From Phyllobacterium trifolii (GTDB lineage: Bacteria > Pseudomonadota > Alphaproteobacteria > Rhizobiales > Rhizobiaceae): a stretch of DNA of 36,008 nt. Location: contig NZ_JACHXN010000036.1 in NCBI RefSeq assembly GCF_014192095.1, positions 1 through 36,008 on the forward strand, given 5' to 3'. Below, piece by piece: positions 8,878 through 15,617 of this stretch. The notes under the pieces are model-generated. The model searched no databases and was not told the DNA's origin. It worked only from the letters and a program-made list of their open reading frames with translations. Within the stretch, counting starts at the first letter, position 1. Every line of letters begins with the position of its first letter. Made by a program: the position numbers and the translations under genes.

Positions 8878-9129
8878 TTAGTTCCCGTCAATCGTGCAGA
8901 TTTCAGCGTTGTCAGCGATTTCTCGCATTCCTTTGAACGATGGATGGCGCAGTTTTCCGTCATGCGTCCAGGAACCATAGGTTACCTCAGCCACCAATGT
9001 TGGCTCCACGAAAACGTATTTTTTCCCTTTAATGCCGCTCGCTGCCGGAACGGCGACGCGCATGCCGTCCAGCTGAACCCTCAAATCTCGTGCAAGCTTT
9101 GTGGAAAATCCGGTGCTGGCTAGACTTGA
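8878..9129 (-). pseudogene. C-terminal remnant of an ATP-dependent DNA ligase (LigD type)
   Basis: The minus strand encodes the end of the OB-fold domain of a LigD-type ligase: 'STGFSTKLARDLRVQLDGM', then 'YVFVEPTLVAEVTYGSWTHD' and 'GKLRHPSFKGMRE'. The family pattern 'VEP.LV.EV.....T.DG.LRHPSF.G.R' is unmistakable. Homology reaches back to about 9129; a TAA stop lies in frame at 9142-9144. The adenylation domain and the polymerase and nuclease domains of LigD are absent. A TTG at 9084 opens a short frame, but this is only an internal codon of the old gene. LigD works in bacterial non-homologous end joining, often as several plasmid-borne copies in rhizobia (established knowledge). Confidence 0.8.
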
Positions 9130-9369
9130 CTGGGCACGGTGTTAGGCTGTGAAAACAAAATGAATCCATAGAAACGCTAAAACGACAAAGACGGCAGTCA
9201 GGAGGCCTTACCAGTCAAATTGCAAAAGCGTTGAACCGAGCACCAACGTCGAGCACCCAATTTGAGGGTTGCATCCGACTGTGTCACGGGGTCAATGATG
9301 GATAAGTTCCGATGATGCTGCCGGATTGCACAGGACCGAGGCCATAGCGGGCCTTGCAACCATCTTATT

Positions 9370-9648
9370 TCAAATGACAGTTCCCCACGCTTCGTTCCAA
9401 AGCGCGAGATCGTCGATAATGATGACAATCTCGCGAAAACCGTAATTGTCTCTAACGTCAAGTGCCCGTTCAAGTGCCAGTGGAACGGGTGTGGCATAGA
9501 AATAGTCGCCTTTGTTGGTAAGGGTATTTTCCGGCCACTCGACTTCGGCGAGCGGCCGGCCGTCTTTTTGGATAACCCGTATGCATACCGCATCAAGGGG
9601 TATATCATCCTCCTTGAGGAGCCTGCGATATGTGGCGTTTCGATCCAT
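9370..9648 (-). CDS. Small conserved-looking protein of unknown function (92 aa)
   Basis: The protein starts 'MDRNATYRRLLKEDDIPLD' and contains 'RVIQKDGRPLAEVEWPENTL' and 'FREIVIIIDDLALWNEAWG'. It is soluble and acidic, with no known motif. I chose ATG 9648 because GAGGT precedes it by a normal spacing; an upstream in-frame start at 9729 would add 27 residues of poorly protein-like sequence. It is divergent from the Crp/Fnr-type regulator at 9816, with about 170 bases between them that could hold shared control. Regular secondary structure and balanced composition suggest it is real, but no function is claimed. Confidence 0.55.
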   Translation of the reverse strand: MDRNATYRRLLKEDDIPLDAVCIRVIQKDGRPLAEVEWPENTLTNKGDYFYATPVPLALERALDVRDNYGFREIVIIIDDLALWNEAWGTVI

Positions 9649-9815
9649 CCTGACCTCAGGCGCGGCAGCTCCGTTTTTACCGACATTTTCCGAGTGGCCT
9701 ATATTCCCGGATTGTCCTCTGGAGGACATACCATTGTTCTCGGTTTTTATCTTGATACTTATAGTTTTTTTGAAAGCGCTGGATCGTCAGTTTGTTCCTC
9801 GCGGGAAGGAGCAAC

Positions 9816-10544
9816 ATGACCTTGGTTCAATCCGCTGTTCAAAACAAACTCCTTAGATTGTTGTCACCATCTGATTTCCAGCTGCTTGTCGAGGATCTCG
9901 AATACGTAACATTCTCGCTGCGGGATCCGATCGAGAGTCCGGGGGAGCCTATTGACGCCGCGCTGTTTATCGAGGACGGCATAGCATCGATTGTAGCAAA
10001 AAGCCCTTCCGGCGGCGATATCGAAATTGCTTTGGTCGGCCTGGATGGAATGACGGGAACCTCGCTCGTCCTCGGCAGCACCAGCGCGCCGCTCTCCATC
10101 TATATCCAGCTTCCCGGTTCCGGCCACCGGATTTCCGCCGGCAAATTGCAGGCGGCGTTAGAGCAAAGCCGGTCGCTGCAGCGGGTGTTTCTTCTTTACG
10201 TACAGACGATGTTTGTTCAAAGCGCCACGACTGCTCTGGTCAACGCTCAGGCCGAAGCCCGGACAAGATTGGCGCGATGGCTGCTGATGGTGCATGACCG
10301 CACCTCGGGCCATGATCTTTACCTCACCCATGAGTTCATGGCGGTGATGCTGGGTATGCGGCGGCCCTGGGTGACAGAAACCCTGCATTCACTTGAAGCC
10401 GATGGCCATATCCGCGCCACCCGTGGCAAGGTCGCCATTGTCGATCGCGCGGGTTTGATGGCGGAGGCCAACGGATTTTACGGTGAAGCCGAGCGTGAAT
10501 ATGAAAAACTGCTCGGAGAGCGGCTATCGCGACAACAACGATAA
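9816..10544 (+). CDS. Crp/Fnr family transcriptional regulator
   Basis: The 242-residue protein has an N-terminal cyclic-nucleotide-binding-type beta barrel (about 20-120; 'GDIEIALVGLDGMTGTSLVL') and a C-terminal winged helix (about 165-225; 'EARTRLARWLLMVHDR', 'FMAVMLGMRRPWVTETLHSL', 'EADGHIRATRGKVAIVDRAG'). The Fnr N-terminal cysteine cluster is absent, so it is not an iron-sulfur oxygen sensor. The phosphate-binding 'RSA' motif of true CRP is not seen, so cAMP sensing is doubtful. The start was moved to ATG 9816 because GGAAGGAG lies 4 bases before it; an upstream in-frame codon at 9792 has no such site. This subgroup is common in Rhizobiales and many members have unknown ligands. Confidence 0.85.
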   Translation: MTLVQSAVQNKLLRLLSPSDFQLLVEDLEYVTFSLRDPIESPGEPIDAALFIEDGIASIVAKSPSGGDIEIALVGLDGMTGTSLVLGSTSAPLSIYIQLPGSGHRISAGKLQAALEQSRSLQRVFLLYVQTMFVQSATTALVNAQAEARTRLARWLLMVHDRTSGHDLYLTHEFMAVMLGMRRPWVTETLHSLEADGHIRATRGKVAIVDRAGLMAEANGFYGEAEREYEKLLGERLSRQQR

Positions 10545-10703
10545 GCGCGATGGATGAGAGCTTTGGCGTCACTGGCATAAGAAGCCCGATGCGCGCCCTG
10601 TCAACATGCCGATATCATTCTGATCAAACCATTGCTGCATCATGACAAGACTTTGGTCTTATTCCTGAACGGCCATACGTCTCATCCTGCATAGGTCTGA
10701 AGA

Positions 10704-10739
10704 CCAAACGTGGAACGGGTGCCTCCGTTCCACGTTTGG
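10704..10739 (+). terminator. Perfect 15-bp stem, 6-nt loop hairpin between the Crp/Fnr gene and exoY
   Basis: CCAAACGTGGAACGG, a GTGCCT loop, then the exact reverse complement. It is 160 bases after the regulator stop and 170 bases before exoY. No T-run follows on the plus strand, so a factor-independent terminator is not certain; a regulatory RNA hairpin or a binding site is equally possible. A second small palindrome, GGTCTGAAGACC, abuts it at 10694-10705. Confidence 0.4.
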
Positions 10740-10908
10740 CATTGCGGCAGCCCGACCGGTCCGAAGCATTGGGATGGCAAAGCTATAAATTGAGAGGGCA
10801 CTCCAAAGTCAAATTCCATCCGCCTGCTGTGCTGCAGGCTTTGCCTTGCCCTCCCTGACATGAAGCCAAGCCGAACTTCGTGGATCACAGATTCGAAAGG
10901 AATTTCTC

Positions 10909-11568
10909 GTGAATACCAAACTCATTCGGCAGTCGGACGAATTGGCAAGTCTTCCGGTTGGAGGATTCTTGAAACGATCGTTCGACGTGTTTACCGCGAT
11001 CCTTGCCCTCATCCTGCTCAGCCCGCTGTTTATACTGCTCTCCTGTCTGGTTAAGTTGTCGGATGGTGGACCTGTTCTCTATGGCCATCGCCGCATCGGG
11101 CGTGGCGGGAATGCGTTCTATTGCCTCAAATTTCGTACCATGGTTACAGACGGTGATGCCGTCCTTGAAGCCCATTTCGCTGCAAATCCGGAGGCGCACG
11201 CAGAATGGTTGGCGGCGCGAAAGTTGCAGGTCGATCCACGCGTCACCACACTCGGCATCGTGTTGCGGAAATTGAGCCTCGACGAATTACCTCAACTGGT
11301 AAACATTCTTCGCGGCGAGATGAGCCTGGTTGGGCCGCGTCCTGTAGTGAAGGATGAGATCGAGCTCTATGGTTCCGCCGCAACCTACTATTTCAAATCG
11401 CGCCCGGGCCTGACTGGTGTGTGGCAAATCAGCGGGCGTAATGACGTCAATTATGACGAACGGATTGCTTTCGATAAGCACTACGTTGAAAACTGGTCCT
11501 TTCAGAAAGATATCATCATCATTCTCAAGACCATTCCCGCCGTATGTGCGTTTCGCGGATCGTATTGA
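10909..11568 (+). CDS. exoY: ExoY-type undecaprenyl-phosphate sugar-phosphate transferase
   Basis: The 219-residue protein is a bacterial sugar transferase that moves galactose-1-phosphate (or another hexose-1-phosphate) to the undecaprenyl-phosphate carrier, the first step of exopolysaccharide assembly at the inner membrane. One N-terminal membrane segment ('FTAILALILLSPLFILLSC', about residues 28-46) precedes the catalytic domain with 'RRIGRGGNAFYCLKFRTM', 'RKLSLDELPQLVNILRGEMS', 'LVGPRPV' and 'RPGLTGVWQISGRNDVNYDE'. Length and motifs match rhizobial ExoY/PssA. The start is GTG 10909 with GAAAGGA about 8 bases upstream. No other exo genes are nearby, so this is an isolated copy; it could modulate or duplicate polysaccharide priming. 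Confidence 0.9.
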   Translation: MNTKLIRQSDELASLPVGGFLKRSFDVFTAILALILLSPLFILLSCLVKLSDGGPVLYGHRRIGRGGNAFYCLKFRTMVTDGDAVLEAHFAANPEAHAEWLAARKLQVDPRVTTLGIVLRKLSLDELPQLVNILRGEMSLVGPRPVVKDEIELYGSAATYYFKSRPGLTGVWQISGRNDVNYDERIAFDKHYVENWSFQKDIIIILKTIPAVCAFRGSY

Positions 11569-11821
11569 AACGGTTCGGTAGGTTAACCTCCCTCGGAGAA
11601 GCGCGACCCGTGCGAAAATCGGACACATTAGATGAAGCAGGGAATGCGCCAACGAAAGACGGCCGAACCAGCTATGTCTCCGGCCCGCCGTCTGAAGTCA
11701 AAGGCGGAGTTATAAGTCATGAGGGGGTCTACAGAAATCCAACGGCGCCATATCTACTACAAAAGCAGCTTTTTGACGCTCAGCTTGCAGCCGTGGCGCA
11801 CAGCAGGCAGCGACAACCGAG

Positions 11822-11923
11822 ATGAAGAAACAGTCAAACAAGATGTACTGGTCCCCTATAGGCGTGTTCCTGACTGCCCTGATCACGCTTGGGATCGCCA
11901 TCGTACAGAAGATGAATAGCTAA
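11822..11923 (+). CDS. Putative 33-aa single-pass membrane protein
   Basis: The frame reads 'MKKQSNKMYWSPIGVFLTAL' and continues with a hydrophobic stretch to a short polar tail ending in MNS. A basic N-terminus followed by about 19 hydrophobic residues is a typical small inner-membrane protein. It ends 12 bases before the start of the zinc-ribbon gene at 11936, which supports a shared transcript. The ribosome-binding site is weak (only CCGAG). It is too short for a secure call. Confidence 0.45.
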   Translation: MKKQSNKMYWSPIGVFLTALITLGIAIVQKMNS

Positions 11924-11935
11924 GGGATTCTGGAA

Positions 11936-12421
11936 ATGGTTGTTGGTATAGGCGAGGCTTATGGGGCACTGAAAGATTCCTTTGATATCGCCAAAGGCAT
12001 CAAAGATATAAGCGACAAGGTCGCGCTAAATAACGCGGTCATAGAGCTTCAGGGGAAGTTACTCGAAGCACAAGCGGCCATACTCTCTAGCGCTGACCGG
12101 GAACGGGAACTCGAAGAGAAAATGACTGGCCTCAAACGGCAGCTTTCTGCTTACGAGGATTGGGACGAAATTGCTGCCAACTACGTACTCATGGACTATG
12201 GTGGGAACACCTATGCCTACGAGTTCGTGGTAGACCCCAGCGAAACGTCAAACGCGCCTCATAGAGCCTGTCCAAATTGTTTTGGCCACCGCAAAAAATC
12301 CATTCTGCAATTCACATTACGCGACCCTTATCAGCGCGATCATTACAAGTGTCACGCTTGTGGGGACACATTTGTATTCGGCGTAAGCGAAAATCCGCCA
12401 TCCATACCCGAGCAGTATTAG
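11936..12421 (+). CDS. Coiled-coil plus C-terminal zinc-ribbon protein of unknown function
   Basis: The 161-residue protein has an amphipathic N-terminal part ('IGEAYGALKDSFDIAKGIKD'), a predicted coiled coil at about 40-80 ('LQGKLLEAQAAILSSADRER', 'ELEEKMTGLKRQLSAYED') and a C-terminal zinc ribbon formed by 'ACPNCFG' and, 25 residues later, 'YKCHACGDTF'. Two CxxC knuckles with this spacing are a classic rubredoxin-like zinc-binding unit. GGAA precedes ATG 11936. It probably forms an operon with the 33-aa membrane protein just upstream. Such proteins are scattered in proteobacterial accessory DNA and often lie near prophages or islands. Function unknown. Confidence 0.7.
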   Translation: MVVGIGEAYGALKDSFDIAKGIKDISDKVALNNAVIELQGKLLEAQAAILSSADRERELEEKMTGLKRQLSAYEDWDEIAANYVLMDYGGNTYAYEFVVDPSETSNAPHRACPNCFGHRKKSILQFTLRDPYQRDHYKCHACGDTFVFGVSENPPSIPEQY

Positions 12422-12454
12422 TGACCGTTATAATCTGCATAAATGTCCCAGCCC

Positions 12455-12562
12455 CTACCGCTGTCCTTCTGCGGTCCCAAGACCGAGTTCGCTAAAGAAA
12501 TCAATCGTCGTTTCGAGATCTTCGACGACTATTCCTACGTTGTCCATCCGCTTGAGCGCCAT
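12455..12562 (-). pseudogene. N-terminal stub of a VOC/glyoxalase family protein
   Basis: The minus strand has a ribosome-binding site (TTGGAGA) and then 'MALKRMDNVGIVVEDLETTI' followed by 'DFFSELGLGTAEGQR' and TAG at 12457-12455. This is the first beta-alpha-beta unit of vicinal-oxygen-chelate proteins ('H/N-V-I-V-V-D-D-L-...-F-F-..-LG'). Intact members are about 130-150 residues, so about three quarters are missing and no continuation is found beyond the stop. It is a truncation relic at a recombination junction near 12460. Confidence 0.65.
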
Positions 12563-12757
12563 GTCTCCAATCTCCAAGATGTCCTTCCAATCTACAAGTC
12601 GTCTAGCCTAACAACGAAAGCTTGTGCAAGGCGGGGCACCGGATCGCTGAGAACAGTCGCCGCGAAATGTAATGGGAAGCCATGACCCGCCATAAGCGAT
12701 GGCAACTTTTATCAATGAAGCTGCCGAGTTCTTCAACCTTGATATCCGGCAGGGAAA

Positions 12758-13492
12758 TCAGGCGCTGGGGTGGAGTGTTGGTCCCGAACGCTTCAGATGG
12801 CACAGCAACACATAGATGAAGGCCAGCATCCCGGCCATTTCGAGACCTTCCTCGAGGTTCGTCAGTATTCGGTAACGAAATGATTCAATCCCTTCAACTT
12901 CAGCAACGCTGCCGCCAATCATCTCGAATCCGACGGCACCGCCAAGGAAGATGAGAGCTGAAAGCACGAGGAGCCCCGCGAGCGTCAACGGAAACGACCT
13001 GATGAAGGGAATAAAGGCCGCAAGACCGATCAGGCTGAGGATACCAGCTGGCGCTGCCCAGGCAAAATACATCAGGCCAGTGTGCTCTATCCTTCCGGAC
13101 AAAGCGGCAGAAATCTTTTCATGAATACCGGCGAACTCGTCGAACGAAAGCAACAGAAAAAGTACTGTGAGCGCATACCAGTGGTATTTAAACCTGCTAC
13201 CGCACATGGCTGCGTCCCTGCTTGCCAGAAAAAGCAACCATGCTGCGGAAAACGCTACCACCACCGAAAGCCACGTAAACGCACTTTCCTCGGAGTCGAC
13301 GTCGAGCAACCATATCTTGTTGGAAAGTTCCGGCTTGGCACCAGAATAGAGGATCAGATCCTGCATAAAACCTGCACCGAGCAGCAACGCCGAAACGGCA
13401 CAGGCCAACGCAAACACCCGGCCCGGCTTCACAAGCGTGCGCGCTCTTAACGGAATGTCGCTATTGGCCACATCAGTGAGCCGGACACTCAT
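12758..13492 (-). CDS. Integral membrane protein of unknown function (244 aa, about 6 TM)
   Basis: About six hydrophobic segments are visible: near residues 27-50, 75-95, 105-125, 140-163, 170-195 and 218-235. Charged residues sit in loops ('DEFAGIHEKI' after segment 3). No transporter or enzyme motif is recognisable. A short AGGTGA sits before ATG 13492. The gene is divergent from a 39-aa membrane ORF at 13585, and its end (12758) faces a gene-free stretch. Composition and even hydrophobic spacing support a real protein. Confidence 0.7.
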   Translation of the reverse strand: MSVRLTDVANSDIPLRARTLVKPGRVFALACAVSALLLGAGFMQDLILYSGAKPELSNKIWLLDVDSEESAFTWLSVVVAFSAAWLLFLASRDAAMCGSRFKYHWYALTVLFLLLSFDEFAGIHEKISAALSGRIEHTGLMYFAWAAPAGILSLIGLAAFIPFIRSFPLTLAGLLVLSALIFLGGAVGFEMIGGSVAEVEGIESFRYRILTNLEEGLEMAGMLAFIYVLLCHLKRSGPTLHPSA

Positions 13493-13584
13493 CGATCACC
13501 TGATTTGCATGCACTTGACATGTCACAAAACCATCACAAATCTGTCGCATTCCTTAGTTGATGGTCAACGCATGGAGACAGCAA

Positions 13585-13704
13585 ATGGCTCCCTTCGGAG
13601 GACATTTAAATTTGACGGTCGGTGTAGCCGTGCTGGCGACGCTGATGCTACTTACCGTGCTCGTCGTGGCTCTGGACATCGAGATTGCGCTGCCGAGAGG
13701 CTGA
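13585..13704 (+). CDS. Putative 39-aa single-pass membrane protein
   Basis: The frame encodes 'MAPFGGHLNLTVGVAVLATL' followed by a hydrophobic stretch and 'DIEIALPRG', one membrane helix with a short acidic tail. GGAGA lies 6 bases before ATG 13585. An in-frame ATG at 13561 would give 47 residues but has no ribosome-binding site. It is divergent from the membrane protein gene at 12758-13492. Small size limits confidence. Confidence 0.45.
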   Translation: MAPFGGHLNLTVGVAVLATLMLLTVLVVALDIEIALPRG

Positions 13705-14178
13705 CAGGGCGTGCACTCGTTATGAGAACCAGCATTGTTGCGGATTCTTCCGCACAGTGCCCATGTTATTTGTCGGTTTCATGCTCGACCTGGTATGGAC
13801 GCCTAACACCTTGCCTGGTCCACCTCTGCCTGTTCCAATCGAGCAAGTAACTTCTGAAATACCTTGTCCGTCACTATGGGAAAGTGGCCAGACTGCATTG
13901 CCGCCTGAAAATCGTGTTTCCTCATCCCCCGCTTCAACCAATTGGCGGTGACCACTGAGTCAGATTTGCGTATTACCACTGATAATCCCACCATTGTTAT
14001 GGTTCGAAACATGCCAAGAGCAAGTTCGTTCCAACGGCGAATTGTCCGCTGGCAGACATAGCATTGACGCACGTGAAATATGTGCTTTTTAATATCTCCG
14101 TCGCTGGATCTAGAGTGGCGCACCTGCGATTGAGAGATGCTAAGCGCTCCCGCCAAACACTAGTGCGGGAGGAAGGCT
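13705..14178. other. Stretch without a supported gene
   Basis: No convincing gene. One minus-strand frame (13803-14012, ending 'LLARLEQAEVDQARC') looks partly protein-like, with a stretch 'DFQAAMQSGHFPIVTDKVFQ', but it lacks a good ribosome-binding site and a recognisable family, so I do not call it. The end of this stretch holds the strong GGAGGAAG site that starts the small-gene cluster at 14179. Confidence 0.4.
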
Positions 14179-14436
14179 ATGCCCCGTCATTTCAGGAATA
14201 TTATCTATTACAGCGAAGACTGGGATGTAATGGAAAGTGCGCTTCTGAAGGCCACCAGAAAGCTACACAGAGCCCAAGACCACGAAGATACGGATCGTCT
14301 CGCACGAAGGGTGATGACGCTCTTCGACCAAGGTCTCCGCGATGCAGAAATCATTGCCCGCGCAGCTGCCAATCAGGAAATGTTAATCGCTAATATTGCG
14401 TCGCTGCGAGGCGCGGCAAGGCCGCTTCATGCCTAA
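14179..14436 (+). CDS. Small helical protein of unknown function (85 aa)
   Basis: The protein reads 'MPRHFRNIIYYSEDWDVMES', then 'ALLKATRKLHRAQDHEDTDR' and 'LARRVMTLFDQGLRDAEIIA', mostly amphipathic helix, with no known motif. A strong GGAGGAAG lies 6 bases before ATG 14179, and a charged 'HEDTDRLARRVM' segment suggests a helical bundle. Its stop overlaps the start of the next small gene by 8 bases, so the two are translationally coupled and part of a cluster of four tiny genes. Confidence 0.65.
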   Translation: MPRHFRNIIYYSEDWDVMESALLKATRKLHRAQDHEDTDRLARRVMTLFDQGLRDAEIIARAAANQEMLIANIASLRGAARPLHA

Positions 14437-14656
14437 CGATGTCAGTCAACGCCTCGACAGCAAACTCGAATGCCCAAAGTGCCAAACGATCTACCTTACC
14501 TTCACGCAAGATTTGGCGCTGAGCACACCAATCGTTTGTACCTCTTGCGGAGAATATATGGGTACGTGGGGTGAGTTGGAGACAGATTTTTACGCTCAAG
14601 GCGGCGACCACGGCGTGTTCGAAATGCGGGATGGTCAAATCATTCGAAAAGGATGA
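14429..14656 (+). CDS. Small zinc-ribbon protein (75 aa)
   Basis: Starting at ATG 14429 (rather than an upstream in-frame start at 14396 that lies inside the previous gene), the protein contains two CxxC pairs: 'LECPKCQTIYLTF' and 'IVCTSCGEYMGTW', the layout of a zinc ribbon, then 'GGDHGVFEMRDGQIIRKG'. It overlaps the 85-aa gene by 8 bases. Probable nucleic-acid or protein-interaction adaptor; no family assigned. The next gene in the cluster starts 5 bases after its stop. Confidence 0.65.
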   Translation: MPNDVSQRLDSKLECPKCQTIYLTFTQDLALSTPIVCTSCGEYMGTWGELETDFYAQGGDHGVFEMRDGQIIRKG

Positions 14657-14660
14657 CGCA

Positions 14661-14783
14661 ATGCAAATGGATTTCGATGACGATCCCGAAGGTCGCCCGA
14701 GTGTCCTGTCGTTCTGCATTGGTGGCATCTTATTGGTTTTGATGCTTCTCATAGCCACGAGCTATGCTGGCTACTTATGGTGA
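14661..14783 (+). CDS. 40-aa single-pass membrane protein with acidic N-terminus
   Basis: The protein is 'MQMDFDDDPEGRPSVLSFC' followed by a hydrophobic helix and 'SYAGYLW'. AAAGGA lies about 8 bases before ATG 14661; an upstream in-frame codon at 14571 would lie inside the zinc-ribbon gene. It is the first of two tandem micro-genes that share the pattern [DN]F[DE]DDP followed by one membrane helix. Confidence 0.6.
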   Translation: MQMDFDDDPEGRPSVLSFCIGGILLVLMLLIATSYAGYLW

Positions 14784-14801
14784 ATTCACAAGGAGTGGTC
14801 C

Positions 14802-14951
14802 ATGCCAATAAATTTTGAGGACGACCCGAACGATGGGCGAAATGACCTGCCCTATTACCTCTACGGTCTGGTTTTCTGCGTTGGCCTTGCCATCGCTATC
14901 GCGGCTGGATGGGTCTTACACCTGGAGAACTCGGGAGCAAACGTTCCCTGA
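14802..14951 (+). CDS. 49-aa single-pass membrane protein, paralogue of the preceding gene
   Basis: The frame reads 'MPINFEDDPNDGRNDLPYYL', then a hydrophobic helix and a polar end '...LENSGANVP'. AAGGAG lies 6 bases upstream of ATG 14802. The N-terminus matches the 40-aa gene 18 bases upstream ([DN]F[DE]DDP), so these are tandem divergent duplicates. Function unknown; probably a small inner-membrane protein. Confidence 0.6.
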   Translation: MPINFEDDPNDGRNDLPYYLYGLVFCVGLAIAIAAGWVLHLENSGANVP

Positions 14952-15155
14952 GACAAATGACAACTGCTAGTCCACCTTTAATGTCTCAGCTTCGCAGATC
15001 CGCTAATGCTTGCCCTAAGGTCCAACAGAATTGGCAAAATTCAACTGATCAGCTGACCGCGACTGAATCGAATTCTACAGCTCGTTCTTCGATGTTATCG
15101 GGCTTACGCGACTGGCCGGCTTTGCTGACATCACTTGACATCCGGAGCCTGATTG

Positions 15156-15597
15156 ATGACCGAACGGATTGAAACTGCTGGCTGTTTTTGCGGCGCTATA
15201 CGCGCCGAATGTCGCGGCGAGCCCTTCTGGATCAACTATGACCACGACGACGATTGCAGGCGTGCCATAGGTGGACCGTTGACCGTTTGGATAGGCTATC
15301 GGCCGGAACAGTTCAACATTGTACAGGGCATGGTGAAGACCTATTCCAAAACGCCCGGTGTCGTTCGCAGCTTCTGCGGACGTTGCGGCAGTTCGATCGG
15401 CTATCATGATGATGGAATTCCGGACGAACAGTATTTGACGATCGGATTTTTTTGATCATCCGGAGCGGTTCAAACCAAATGTCCATGGCTACTGGAAGTT
15501 CAAGCTTCCATGGATTGAATTTTCCGACGATTTGCCAAGGGTCGACGAATATACGCGCCGTCGCGATCCAAAGCTCGGGAATCCAAACACAAGATAG
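15156..15597 (+). pseudogene. GFA-family zinc protein interrupted by a one-base frameshift
   Basis: ATG 15156 begins a protein of the glutathione-dependent formaldehyde-activating (GFA/CENP-V) fold: 'AGCFCGAIRAECRGEPFW', then 'DDCRRAIGGPLTVWIGYRPE', and 'FCGRCGSSIGYHDDG', with CxC and CxxC zinc-binding pairs. A run of seven T at 15447-15453 gives TGA straight after 'GFF'. Removing one T restores the frame to 'GFFDHPERFKPNVHGYWK' and a conserved-looking tail to TAG at 15595-15597. One of the usual zinc-binding HCxxC positions is replaced ('DHDDDCRRA'), known in some family members. The insertion could be a real mutation, a phase-variable tract or a sequencing error. Confidence 0.75.
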
Positions 15598-15617
15598 TAG
15601 GCTAGTCGTCTTCAAGC

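Noticed and set aside
12443..12685. An 80-codon plus-strand frame (MSQPLPLSF...)
   Set aside because: Part of it is the reverse complement of the VOC-type stub, which explains the sequence better.
13803..14012. A minus-strand small frame ending LEQAEVDQARC
   Set aside because: Partly protein-like but without a good start site or family; left as uncertain.
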